Shown here: in pieces, positions 8,730-15,210 of the stretch
How positions within the stretch are numbered: the first letter of the stretch is position 1
Layout: every line of letters starts with the position of its first letter
Source: a virus
Reading direction: 5' to 3' (one strand)
Length of the DNA stretch: 34,008 bases
Virus record (IMG/VR): IMGVR_UViG_3300046532_002823
Location: 1 to 34,008 of that record
Notes under the pieces: model-generated
Databases searched by the model: none
The model's input: only the letters and a program-made list of their open reading frames with translations
Told to the model about the DNA's origin: nothing
Position numbers and translations under genes: made by a program

Positions 8730-9368
8730 ATGTCTTGGTATATCAAATTTAAAAAATATAGAAAACAGACAAAAGAATTGCTTTTCGTCAGGTCCGAATT
8801 AGAGTATATTGAAGAACTATTAAAAGAGACGCACCCGATATTCGAAGAATATTACCGTAAATTTTGTGTAGATAAGCGAATTGATTTAGATTTCTTATAT
8901 AAGGCCAACGATGAAAAAGTAGAAAATATCTTTAATGAGTCTGAAGAGAATAAAGATAAGCTGGTCCATAAACCCCGTAAGGAAAAAAGAAACCCAACGA
9001 AGGCTTTTGATAAGATATACCGAGCGATAGCCAAAGAGATCCACCCCGATAAACTATCCAAACTTTTGTCATTAAACGAAATTACGGAAAAAGAAGAGAT
9101 GTTTAAGAAAGCAACGGGGGCTATGTCCAAGGAAGATTGGGGCCACTTAATAGAAGTCGCCGATTGGCTTAATATAAAGCCCCGCTCTTTTGACGGGATT
9201 GGAGAACAAATAGGTCTAGAGCTTGGAAAACTAAAGAACCTAATTGCCAATAATAAAAGTATGTATAGCTGGGAGTTCGCTGAATGTGAGACCGAAGAAG
9301 AGAGAGATAGAATTGTTGAGAGATTTTTGTTTCACTTATATGGATATAAAGTTGACAAAGGCGACTAA
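8730..9368 (+). CDS. J-domain protein (DnaJ-like)
   Basis: This 212-residue protein has a J-domain core at about 91-135: YRAIAKEIHPDKLS, with the HPD tripeptide at 105-107 that stimulates Hsp70 ATPase, followed by a helix with EMFKKATGAMSKEDW. The first 85 residues are charged and helical. There are no G/F or zinc regions, so this is a class C (J-only) protein that probably directs host DnaK to a phage target. The promoter of the tmRNA gene lies across its last codons. With GroEL and a GroES-like protein it makes a set of phage chaperone genes. Confidence 0.8.
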   Translation: MSWYIKFKKYRKQTKELLFVRSELEYIEELLKETHPIFEEYYRKFCVDKRIDLDFLYKANDEKVENIFNESEENKDKLVHKPRKEKRNPTKAFDKIYRAIAKEIHPDKLSKLLSLNEITEKEEMFKKATGAMSKEDWGHLIEVADWLNIKPRSFDGIGEQIGLELGKLKNLIANNKSMYSWEFAECETEEERDRIVERFLFHLYGYKVDKGD

Positions 9369-9380
9369 CTATGTTATATT
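9352..9380 (+). promoter_or_regulatory. sigma70-like promoter of tmRNA
   Basis: TTGACA at 9352-9357 lies inside the end of the J-domain gene and TATATT at 9375-9380 just after it, with 17 bp between. Transcription would begin at about 9387-9390, at or next to the mature tmRNA 5' end. Confidence 0.9.
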
Positions 9381-9389
9381 ATAATGAAA

Positions 9390-9835
9390 GGGGGCGCAAT
9401 GGTTTCGACGGAGTAGAATCAAGGGGAGAGTGCAAGTAGGAAAGATACATCCTTTTTTTGCGGGTAACCGTAAACTTTATAAAAAGTTCAAAAAACTTTA
9501 ATTGCCAATAACAATTATCATTTCGAATCTATCCGCCTAGCGGCATAGTTCGGGTGGTTGTCTCAAACCATCTAACCAAGAGAGGCTTTAGCAGTTGGAA
9601 CTGCCAAGAAATAAAATGACAAAATGGATACCCTAATGGTAAATGGCCAATACTTTATACAAAGACTACGGTTAATGATTAAAATATTGAACATTATAGG
9701 TGGATTCTCAAGACTGCATAGAGAATGGGAAAATTTGTGGATATCCTGCTGGCTGGAGAAATAACCAGATATACTTGTGAATGACTCAAACTAAGACTAT
9801 TGCGGACGCGGGTTCGACTCCCGCCGCCTCCACCA
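9390..9835 (+). ncRNA. ssrA: tmRNA (transfer-messenger RNA), tag ANNNYHFESIRLAA
   Basis: The 446-base RNA has both halves of the tRNA-like domain. GGGGGCG (9390-9396) pairs with CGCCTCC (9825-9831), with one G-U pair, leaving an A discriminator and an encoded CCA at 9833-9835. The GGTTTCGACGG segment near the 5' end and the GCGGGTTCGACTCCCGC T-arm near the 3' end are standard. The resume codon GCC is at 9504 and the tag frame runs to TAG at 9546-9548, giving ANNNYHFESIRLAA. It starts with Ala and ends in the Leu-Ala-Ala degron typical of tmRNA tags. tmRNA frees stalled ribosomes and marks the product for ClpXP-type proteolysis. It is longer than the 363-base E. coli RNA. Confidence 0.96.
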
Positions 9836-9849
9836 TTTAAGGAAAGAAA

Positions 9850-10269
9850 ATGAAAGAAGAGCTACAAAGCAAACTATTCGAAAAATATCCCAAGATCTTC
9901 AGACAAAAGGATCTTCCCATGCAGCAGACAGCAATGTGTTGGGGAATAGCCTGCGGAGATGGATGGTATAATATTATTGATACTTTATGTGGTCAAATTC
10001 AAAATCACCTTGAGCATAATATGAAAGAGAACGACGGCACCATTGTTATCGAAGCGACACAAGTGAAAGAAAAGTATGGTGGTCTTCGATTTTATCACAC
10101 CGGCGGCGATGATTTTATTCGAGGATTGTGCTGGATGGCAGAAGGTCTTTCGTGCAGTACATGTGAAGAATGCGGATCACCGGGCACTCAGAATGATAAA
10201 GGTTGGATAAGCACGTTGTGTGATCCGTGTAGGAAAAATATTATGGAGGCTAACAGTAAAGACAAATGA
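9850..10269 (+). CDS. conserved phage protein with C-terminal Cys cluster
   Basis: This 139-residue protein belongs to a family I recognise from many phages but for which I know no function. Motifs are QTAMCWGIACGDGWYNIID near 26-44 and EATQVKEKYGGLRFY near 69-83. The C-terminus has CSTCEECGSPG and TLCDPC, the spacing of a zinc ribbon. It begins 14 bases after the tmRNA CCA end with AAGGAAAG as ribosome binding site, so it is probably read from the tmRNA promoter. It overlaps iscA by 4 bases. Confidence 0.82.
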   Translation: MKEELQSKLFEKYPKIFRQKDLPMQQTAMCWGIACGDGWYNIIDTLCGQIQNHLEHNMKENDGTIVIEATQVKEKYGGLRFYHTGGDDFIRGLCWMAEGLSCSTCEECGSPGTQNDKGWISTLCDPCRKNIMEANSKDK

Positions 10270-10595
10270 ATATTATATTAACTCCAGAGGCTATTGTTAA
10301 TATTAAAAATCTTCAGAAAGAATATAATGCTGTAGGGAAAGGGTTGAGATTTGGGCTTTCCGAAAAGGGATGCTCGGGATATAAGTATATTTTAGAATTT
10401 GAAGATAAACCGATGGCGGATGACATGGTTTTAAAATTTGACGAAATAGTTATCTATGTAAGCCGCTCTCATTTTGAAAAGCTTAAGGGATCTATAATTG
10501 GTTGGAAGGATACTTTGATGGAATCTGGATTTGATATTGACAACCCACAAGCAAGACAACCATGCGGTTGTGGCGAGAGCATAAACTTTATTTAG
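10266..10595 (+). CDS. A-type iron-sulfur carrier protein (IscA/ErpA/SufA family)
   Basis: This 109-residue protein has the three conserved cysteines of the family: C36 in EKGCSGYKY, and C100 and C102 in PCGCGESI near the end. The length matches the usual 105-120 residues. A-type carriers bind Fe or Fe-S clusters and hand them to apo-proteins in the cytosol. It sits between a Cys-cluster protein and an IscU-type scaffold, with a 4-base overlap upstream, so both Fe-S proteins should be made together. No cysteine desulfurase (IscS) is present; sulfur would come from the host enzyme. Confidence 0.92.
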   Translation: MNIILTPEAIVNIKNLQKEYNAVGKGLRFGLSEKGCSGYKYILEFEDKPMADDMVLKFDEIVIYVSRSHFEKLKGSIIGWKDTLMESGFDIDNPQARQPCGCGESINFI

Positions 10596-10603
10596 GAGAT
10601 AAA

Positions 10604-10987
10604 ATGTATAGTAAAAAAGTAATTAAACACTTCGAAGACCCACAAAATGTGGGCTCTATGGATACAAGCGATCCCTCTGTTGGAACGGGAATTGTGGGTG
10701 CCCCTGCATGTGGGGATGTGATGAAACTTCAACTAAAGATCAGCGATGATGGAATTATTGAAGATGCCAAATTCAAGACATTTGGTTGTGGTTCTGCCAT
10801 TGCTTCCAGTTCTTATGTCACAACGTTAATAAAAGGCAGAACAATTGAAGAAGCAAAAGAAGTTAGAAATATAGACATAGCAGCAGAATTAGAGTTGCCA
10901 CCAGTAAAAATACATTGTTCAGTGCTAGCCGAAGACGCTATCAAGGCAGCAATTAGAGATTATCAAAACAAAAGAACCAAGGAGTAA
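10604..10987 (+). CDS. IscU/NifU-type Fe-S cluster scaffold
   Basis: This 127-residue protein has the scaffold set C36 (APACGDV), D38, C62 (FGCGSAIASSS) and C105 (KIHCSVLAEDAI). It also has the LPPVK motif (98-102), which in IscU is the binding site for the Hsp70 HscA. IscU assembles 2Fe-2S clusters with IscS and passes them on with chaperone help. The ATG at 10604 is chosen because AGGAGA precedes it and the N-terminus matches IscU; an in-frame upstream ATG at 10562 would lie inside iscA. The retained LPPVK suggests it can use the host Hsp70 or HscA system. Confidence 0.93.
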   Translation: MYSKKVIKHFEDPQNVGSMDTSDPSVGTGIVGAPACGDVMKLQLKISDDGIIEDAKFKTFGCGSAIASSSYVTTLIKGRTIEEAKEVRNIDIAAELELPPVKIHCSVLAEDAIKAAIRDYQNKRTKE

Positions 10988-10993
10988 ATTGAT

Positions 10994-11059
10994 ATGGGTG
11001 AAGAAGAAACTTGTGAAGCCTGTGGCTGTACTCCGTGTGATTGTGGACACGGCAATTAA
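10994..11059 (+). CDS. 21-residue Cys-rich miniprotein
   Basis: This very short gene follows AAGGAG with 9 bases to its ATG. The product has an acidic start (MGEEET) and then five cysteines (C7, C10, C12, C15, C17) in CEACGCTPCDCGHG, with a His near the end. This density suggests binding of a metal or an Fe-S cluster. Its place directly after the iscA-iscU pair supports a role near that pathway. The strong ribosome binding site and the clean ending before the next promoter favour a real gene. The function is unknown. Confidence 0.55.
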   Translation: MGEEETCEACGCTPCDCGHGN

Positions 11060-11062
11060 TAT

Positions 11063-11091
11063 TTGACAAACTATGTAAATCGTGTTATATT
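11063..11091 (+). promoter_or_regulatory. sigma70-like promoter
   Basis: TTGACA at 11063-11068 and TATATT at 11086-11091 have a 17-bp spacer. It begins 3 bases after the miniprotein stop and serves the three small genes at 11116-11651. Confidence 0.88.
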
Positions 11092-11115
11092 ATAGACACA
11101 ATTATAGGAGTTAAA

Positions 11116-11262
11116 ATGATTGAATTGATTAAAGAGTACTACTTGATCTCAGTAATATGTGGGGGTATATCCCTCTTGGTTACTGTTGGCGGTGGATGGC
11201 TTTTTATTAAAGGGCTTAGTGGTCTTATGGAGGATACGGACAATGAAAGTGATCAAGAGTAA
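11116..11262 (+). CDS. small single-span membrane protein
   Basis: The product has 48 residues. After MIELIKEY comes one hydrophobic segment (about 9-33, YLISVICGGISLLVTVGGGWLFIKGL) and then an acidic tail, EDTDNESDQE. The ATG at 11116 follows AGGAG; the longer in-frame TTG start at 11041 would overlap the promoter and is rejected. I do not recognise a family. The next gene starts inside its last codons. Confidence 0.65.
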   Translation: MIELIKEYYLISVICGGISLLVTVGGGWLFIKGLSGLMEDTDNESDQE

Positions 11263-11437
11263 GTTAGGAGAGATCCTACATAATTGTATCGTGCATCCTT
11301 TACTCCCCTTTCTGCCAAAGAAGTGGGGAGATCGGATGCACAATTGGAGTATTAAATATTGGCCATCGATGGAGGTAGAAAATGAATCGTGCCCAACGCA
11401 GATCTTTGACGAAGACGAAGACACAGAAAATGCTTAA
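11243..11437 (+). CDS. small conserved phage protein (HN-HPLLPF type)
   Basis: This 64-residue protein has LHNCIVHPLLPFLPKKWGD and MHNW near 12-35. It belongs to a group of short phage proteins I recognise by the His-Asn and His-Pro pairs but which have no known role. The C-terminus is acidic. GGAGG lies 7 bases before the ATG. It overlaps both neighbours, by 20 bases upstream and 56 downstream. Confidence 0.65.
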   Translation: MKVIKSKLGEILHNCIVHPLLPFLPKKWGDRMHNWSIKYWPSMEVENESCPTQIFDEDEDTENA

Positions 11438-11651
11438 AGAGGATCAAGTAGGTGAAAAACTTGGTCTCTTCGACAAAATACCGAAAGAGTGCTTGACTTG
11501 CATGAAACCGTTTGATAAAAAAGATAAACAAATGGTCATGAGTTGGTCAGTTGTGGTACGAGAAGATGAGGGGGTGGTCAGATTATACTGCCCGACCTGC
11601 TGGAAGAAGGCCCAAGATTTTATCGCACAGAGTCATAAACATAAATCATAG
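11382..11651 (+). CDS. small zinc-ribbon-like phage protein
   Basis: This 89-residue protein starts MNRAQRRS and has two Cys pairs, CLTC (37-40) and CPTC (about 70-73), separated by MVMSWSVVVREDE strands. That is a four-Cys zinc-binding layout. Similar proteins occur in marine phages; the function is unknown. GGAGG precedes the ATG by 6 bases. Its 3' end overlaps the end of the minus-strand gene by 32 bases. Confidence 0.72.
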   Translation: MNRAQRRSLTKTKTQKMLKEDQVGEKLGLFDKIPKECLTCMKPFDKKDKQMVMSWSVVVREDEGVVRLYCPTCWKKAQDFIAQSHKHKS

Positions 11652-12264
11652 TCTGACCTATATCTCTCGCCGATAGAGTCGGTGGAATACTGATAGCAAT
11701 CGGCTCTAAATCTTCAGACTGACTTACTGTTCGCCCAGTGCCTTGAAAAGGGATGGTTACACAAGGGCCGTTAGCTTTGTCACACTGGGACATGACACCG
11801 GGTGTGGCTGGGATCTGCTGTTGGGTCACTTTTTTCCGCTCTACAGTCTTTGCTTTCTTAAACCTAGTGAGAGTTCCTTGTCCGATCATAGCAGCGTTCT
11901 CGTCAAACAGCATTATATTTATGCTAGCTCTCCCTTCATCAACAGAAATAGTTGTTCTCATAACCCAAATCCCGTTTTCGTTAGCACAGCCATGAGGATT
12001 TAACTTGAAATTGCAATCAGCATACGCATACTTAATCGTTTCGTCATTGTAGACCCCTATAACTTTACCTGTTTTGAGCCACGACCTGTGCTTACTGTTA
12101 GCCTCTACAAAGATACTACTTGTATCTTGTTCAAATGAACACGGGACAGAACATATGACTCTCGGCTTTTCAAAATATATCTCTTCGTACCTAGAATCTG
12201 TAACAGTAATCGAAACTGTTGGTTCTTGAGCTTGGGAAAGCAAACTAAATAATAAAATTAACAT
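11620..12264 (-). CDS. exported protein of unknown function, the only minus-strand gene
   Basis: The 214-residue product starts with a short hydrophobic signal, MLILLFSLLSQA, with a likely cut after QAQ or SQA, followed by strand-rich sequence. Cysteines in CSVPCSF, ADCNF, HGC, SQC and GPC suggest disulfides, which fits export. The ATG at 12264 has GAGGTG 4 bases before it; an in-frame ATG at 12276 lies upstream of that site and is less likely. It faces the opposite way to every other gene and is convergent with the zinc-ribbon gene. No matched domain was recognised. An inserted accessory gene is likely. Confidence 0.75.
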   Translation of the reverse strand: MLILLFSLLSQAQEPTVSITVTDSRYEEIYFEKPRVICSVPCSFEQDTSSIFVEANSKHRSWLKTGKVIGVYNDETIKYAYADCNFKLNPHGCANENGIWVMRTTISVDEGRASINIMLFDENAAMIGQGTLTRFKKAKTVERKKVTQQQIPATPGVMSQCDKANGPCVTIPFQGTGRTVSQSEDLEPIAISIPPTLSARDIGQTMIYVYDSVR

Positions 12265-12308
12265 TATACACCTCATTAACTAATTAGTAGTAAAGGGAGA
12301 GAAAGTGT

Positions 12309-12337
12309 TTGACAGCAAGCTTTTAGCATGCTATACT
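12309..12337 (+). promoter_or_regulatory. sigma70-like promoter of the lipoprotein gene, with palindrome
   Basis: TTGACA at 12309-12314 and TATACT at 12332-12337 are 17 bp apart. A perfect 10-base palindrome, TAGCATGCTA (12324-12333), runs into the -10 box and might be an operator. Confidence 0.78.
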
Positions 12338-12354
12338 AAGAATGTGGAGGTGAA

Positions 12355-13224
12355 ATGTTATTAGCTTTTTTGCTCGCTTGTACGACAGATGTAAACATTA
12401 TGAAGAGGCAAGACACGCAACCAGATAGCAATTCAGCCATAACTGATACTGGCTTACCAACAGAGCCATCAGTAGAACCGGATGCTCCCAGATCAGGGAT
12501 AACTGGCTATAACTATTTACACTTAAGACAAATCGCATGTCCCGCTTGTATGGGAGAAACGCAGGAAATAACTATTACTTTCCAAGGTGAGTTCAACCAA
12601 CCAAGCAGCGACGGATATACCGAATGGATCCCGGCAGTTGGAGAATGCACAACCAGTTTGTTTGGAGTTGAGCCTTCTGTGGTTCCGTTGAGTGTCGGGT
12701 CCTCCATTGTAGTTAACAGTCCTGCACATAACTTTTCTGTTCCAGCGATGGGAGAAGGTTTTTATTGGACAACAAATATATGGGAATCACAATTACAACG
12801 AGATACACTTTATACTGTTCAAACTGAACTTGGGTCTTACTCTTTTCTTTCGTCTCATGGGTTCGATTTTCTAGAACCTTACACAATGTTGTGGGTTGAT
12901 CCATCTTATGCTTTCGACACCCCAGTATACCGATCCGGGGCTGCGTTCACTTGGGGCCCAACGAGTTTAGACTCTACATTTTTAATAACTTTAGCTGTAT
13001 ATAGCGCTGATGGCTCACAACTGTTAGGTTATGTCGCTTGCGCTGGAGAAGATAACGGCTCGATGATAATCCCAAGCCAACACCTTCAGATATACCCAGC
13101 CGGAGCTTTAGTGGCTATACACCTATCTCGTCACAGGGTGGAGTTGGTTGAGACGGATATAAATAATTCATATATCGAAACCCACACAGAGTGGGAAGTG
13201 GTAGGAACAGGTCATATAGAATGA
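12355..13224 (+). CDS. predicted lipoprotein
   Basis: The 289-residue product starts MLLAFLLAC, a very short signal ending in a lipobox with C9 as the acyl site. Then comes a D/T/E/P-rich linker (about 20-45, DTQPDSN and TEPSVEPD), typical of lipoproteins of Myxococcota-like bacteria in my experience. The rest is strand-rich, with CPAC (about 59-62) and single later cysteines. No enzyme motif is seen. GGAGG lies just before the ATG. A surface role is plausible for a phage-carried lipoprotein, for instance blocking superinfection, but this is inference. Confidence 0.8.
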   Translation: MLLAFLLACTTDVNIMKRQDTQPDSNSAITDTGLPTEPSVEPDAPRSGITGYNYLHLRQIACPACMGETQEITITFQGEFNQPSSDGYTEWIPAVGECTTSLFGVEPSVVPLSVGSSIVVNSPAHNFSVPAMGEGFYWTTNIWESQLQRDTLYTVQTELGSYSFLSSHGFDFLEPYTMLWVDPSYAFDTPVYRSGAAFTWGPTSLDSTFLITLAVYSADGSQLLGYVACAGEDNGSMIIPSQHLQIYPAGALVAIHLSRHRVELVETDINNSYIETHTEWEVVGTGHIE

Positions 13225-13235
13225 GGAGTTAAAAT

Positions 13236-13433
13236 ATGATAGATGTATATAGAAAAAACGTTGGAAAGACCTTTCAGGTGCGCGAGACGTTTGGTATAAT
13301 TACTAAAGGGTTGCGGCTCTATTGTATATCTGAAAATGATGAGAGTATTTTCTGTGTCGCCTCAGAAGATGTGTGCGGAGTAAACCATGTTAGGTTATCT
13401 AAAGTTCACTTAACTAAATTAATAGAGCTATAG
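13236..13433 (+). CDS. small unknown protein
   Basis: The product has 65 residues and alternating strands: VGKTFQVRETFGIITKGLRLYCI and FCVASEDVC. It looks like a small beta-barrel, perhaps a distant GDLV relative, but it lacks the motif. AGGAG precedes the ATG. It abuts the next gene, whose GTG start overlaps its TAG stop by one base. Confidence 0.68.
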   Translation: MIDVYRKNVGKTFQVRETFGIITKGLRLYCISENDESIFCVASEDVCGVNHVRLSKVHLTKLIEL

Positions 13434-13726
13434 TGACAGAGTTTGTTAAGCTACCAGATGGTTGTCCTGAACCTAACACTAGATTTAATGTGGGAGACTT
13501 AGTAAGATGTCTTATCGATCCGCTTTATTTATCAGAATCAGTATTTGACCCCGTTAACCACGCTAAAGGAATTGGGGTGGTTACTAAACTACTTTTTTTT
13601 AAACGCACAACTGCCCGAACACTCTCAGATACTATTTGTGAAGTGGAGATCTTTTGGTTGTCAACTAGTCTTACATCCTATCACTTGGATAAATATGTTA
13701 ACAAACTTAAAATAAAAGATATTTGA
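13433..13726 (+). CDS. GDLV-family protein
   Basis: The product has 97 residues and starts at GTG directly at the stop of the previous gene. FNVGDLVRC at about 18-26 is the family signature, followed by GIGVVTKLLFF and a strand with CEVEIFWLS, as in the shorter members near the window end. The 17-residue N-terminal extension and the final charged helix are extra. It is followed by the promoter of the IMPDH-like gene. Confidence 0.72.
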   Translation: MTEFVKLPDGCPEPNTRFNVGDLVRCLIDPLYLSESVFDPVNHAKGIGVVTKLLFFKRTTARTLSDTICEVEIFWLSTSLTSYHLDKYVNKLKIKDI

Positions 13727-13751
13727 CAAATGTGCCATAACCGGTTATATT
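13723..13751 (+). promoter_or_regulatory. sigma70-like promoter of the IMPDH-like gene
   Basis: TTGACA at 13723-13728 overlaps the TGA stop of the gene before it; TATATT is at 13746-13751, 17 bp on. AGGAGG of the next gene follows directly. Confidence 0.88.
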
Positions 13752-13767
13752 AGTAAAGGAGGTAAGA

Positions 13768-14784
13768 ATGTATATTAAAGATACTGTAACTTTTGAGGAT
13801 GTATTGTTAAGACCGAGATATAGCTCTGTGCAATCTCGGACAGAAATTAATTTAAGCAGTGCTATGAGCATAAAGCATAGCCTAAAACTACCCATTATCT
13901 CCAGCCCGATGGATACAATTTCAGAATTTCCCATGGCCGCAGCAATGGATTTGGCTGGTGGGATGTCCATCATCCATAGATATAACTCTATAAGCGAACA
14001 GTGCAGACATATAAAACAACTACCAGCAGGTGCCATGGTCGGAGCAGCAATAGGTATGACAGGCGATTATGTTGATAGAGCTTGCGCTTTATGGGATTCT
14101 GGCTGTCGTATACTCTGTATAGATGTAGCTCACGGTCACCATGAGTTGATGAAGCACTCTCTCAAAACATTAAGAACCACTTTCGGTACAGAAATAACGA
14201 TTATCGCTGGTAACGTAGCGACAAAAGAGGGCTTTGATGATTTATCTGACTGGGGAGCGGACGCTGTTCGTGTCGGTATTGGCGGGGGTTCTATCTGCTC
14301 AACGAGAATTAAAACAGGGCATGGGATCCCGACATTACAATCAATTATAGACTGTTCCAAATCCGACAGGTCAACAGCTTTAATCGCTGACGGTGGGATT
14401 AAAACAAGCGGAGACATAGTGAAAGCTTTGGCTGCGGGGGCTGATTTTGTTATGGTCGGGTCGCTCCTCGCCGGTACAGATGAAACACCCGGCAAAGCAT
14501 TTTTTGATATGGACACAGGATCAAGGCGAAAGGTGTATAGGGGGATGGCCTCTAAAGAGGCTCAGATTGATTGGAGAGGACATACCTCTTCTGTTGAGGG
14601 GGTAACCTCGTCTGTGCCGATGAAAGGTTCTGTATCAGAGGTTTTAAATGATTTAGAGCGAGGCGTCCGCAGTGGACTTTCCTATTCTGGGGCACGAAAT
14701 ATTAGGGAGCTTCAAGCTTTTGCCACTTTTATAAGGCAAACTTCTGCTGGAGCTACGGAAAGCTCAACTCACATATTAGCTTAA
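13768..14784 (+). CDS. IMP dehydrogenase / GMP reductase family enzyme without CBS domains
   Basis: This 338-residue TIM-barrel enzyme has the family marks: FEDVLLRPRYSS at the start, SSPMDTISE, GNVATKEG, and the active loop VGIGGGSICSTR with catalytic C177, then ADGGIKTSGD and the phosphate site MVGSLLAG. The ~120-residue CBS pair of normal IMPDH is absent, so the length fits GMP reductase or a trimmed IMPDH. The C-terminus (VPMKGSVSE, GVRSGLSYSGA, SAGATESSTH) looks more like IMPDH to me. Either way it acts on the IMP/XMP/GMP branch of purine supply. It has its own promoter and AGGAGG site. Confidence 0.88.
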   Translation: MYIKDTVTFEDVLLRPRYSSVQSRTEINLSSAMSIKHSLKLPIISSPMDTISEFPMAAAMDLAGGMSIIHRYNSISEQCRHIKQLPAGAMVGAAIGMTGDYVDRACALWDSGCRILCIDVAHGHHELMKHSLKTLRTTFGTEITIIAGNVATKEGFDDLSDWGADAVRVGIGGGSICSTRIKTGHGIPTLQSIIDCSKSDRSTALIADGGIKTSGDIVKALAAGADFVMVGSLLAGTDETPGKAFFDMDTGSRRKVYRGMASKEAQIDWRGHTSSVEGVTSSVPMKGSVSEVLNDLERGVRSGLSYSGARNIRELQAFATFIRQTSAGATESSTHILA

Positions 14785-14793
14785 GAGGGTGTT

Positions 14794-15138
14794 ATGAAAC
14801 AAATACTATTCGGGGTGTCTCTTTATATGACGGCACAAATATTAGCATGGTTTCAAACCAATGGACTTCTCATACATAAATGGATGGCTGATCATGTTGT
14901 TCTAACCTCGTGTGTCCTTGGCCCGATAATTGGGGTGATGTTCGCCTATGGAACTAAAGCAATTTACGGGCAGACTGACGCTCTGTGGGTCGCAAGGTTT
15001 CTAGGGTTTGCTTCCGGGTATATAATTTTTATCCCTTTGACTTGGTACTTCTTTGGCGAAGACCCATTCACGTTCAAAAATATAATATCTTTTGTGTTGT
15101 GTGTTGGATTAATTTCAGTCCAATTTTTAATAGAATAA
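14794..15138 (+). CDS. four-span membrane protein
   Basis: This 114-residue protein has four hydrophobic segments, near 2-20, 34-54, 68-86 and 93-112. Motifs are GPIIGVMFAYGTKAIYG and DALWVARFLGFASGY. I recall similar small membrane proteins in phages; the layout resembles half of a DMT-type transporter, but transport is not shown. Holin activity is less likely because the endolysin lies 10 kb away. It is probably co-transcribed with the IMPDH-like gene. Confidence 0.72.
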   Translation: MKQILFGVSLYMTAQILAWFQTNGLLIHKWMADHVVLTSCVLGPIIGVMFAYGTKAIYGQTDALWVARFLGFASGYIIFIPLTWYFFGEDPFTFKNIISFVLCVGLISVQFLIE

Positions 15139-15172
15139 TTGTCTCATTTCTGCGACATGTAACCTACTAAAA

Positions 15173-15204
15173 TCTCCTTGCCTATTTACTCTAAAGTAAG
15201 GAGA
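15173..15204 (+). promoter_or_regulatory. hairpin burying the Shine-Dalgarno of the 15211 gene
   Basis: TCTCCTT (15173-15179) is the exact complement of AAGGAGA (15198-15204), the ribosome binding site 6 bases before the ATG at 15211. The 18-base loop can itself pair as TTACT/AGTAA. The site should be hidden in long transcripts that read in from upstream. A transcript starting within the loop would expose it. Confidence 0.7.
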
Positions 15205-15210
15205 GATATT

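Noticed and set aside
9461-9501. Alternative tmRNA tag frame beginning GGT AAC CGT
   Set aside because: It gives a basic peptide that does not end in Ala-Ala and stops just before the GCC at 9504. The frame at 9504 starts with Ala and ends Leu-Ala-Ala, as tmRNA tags do.
11743-12003. Plus-strand open frames opposite the minus-strand gene
   Set aside because: They lack ribosome sites and lie wholly within the signal-peptide gene on the other strand, which has a better start and protein-like sequence.
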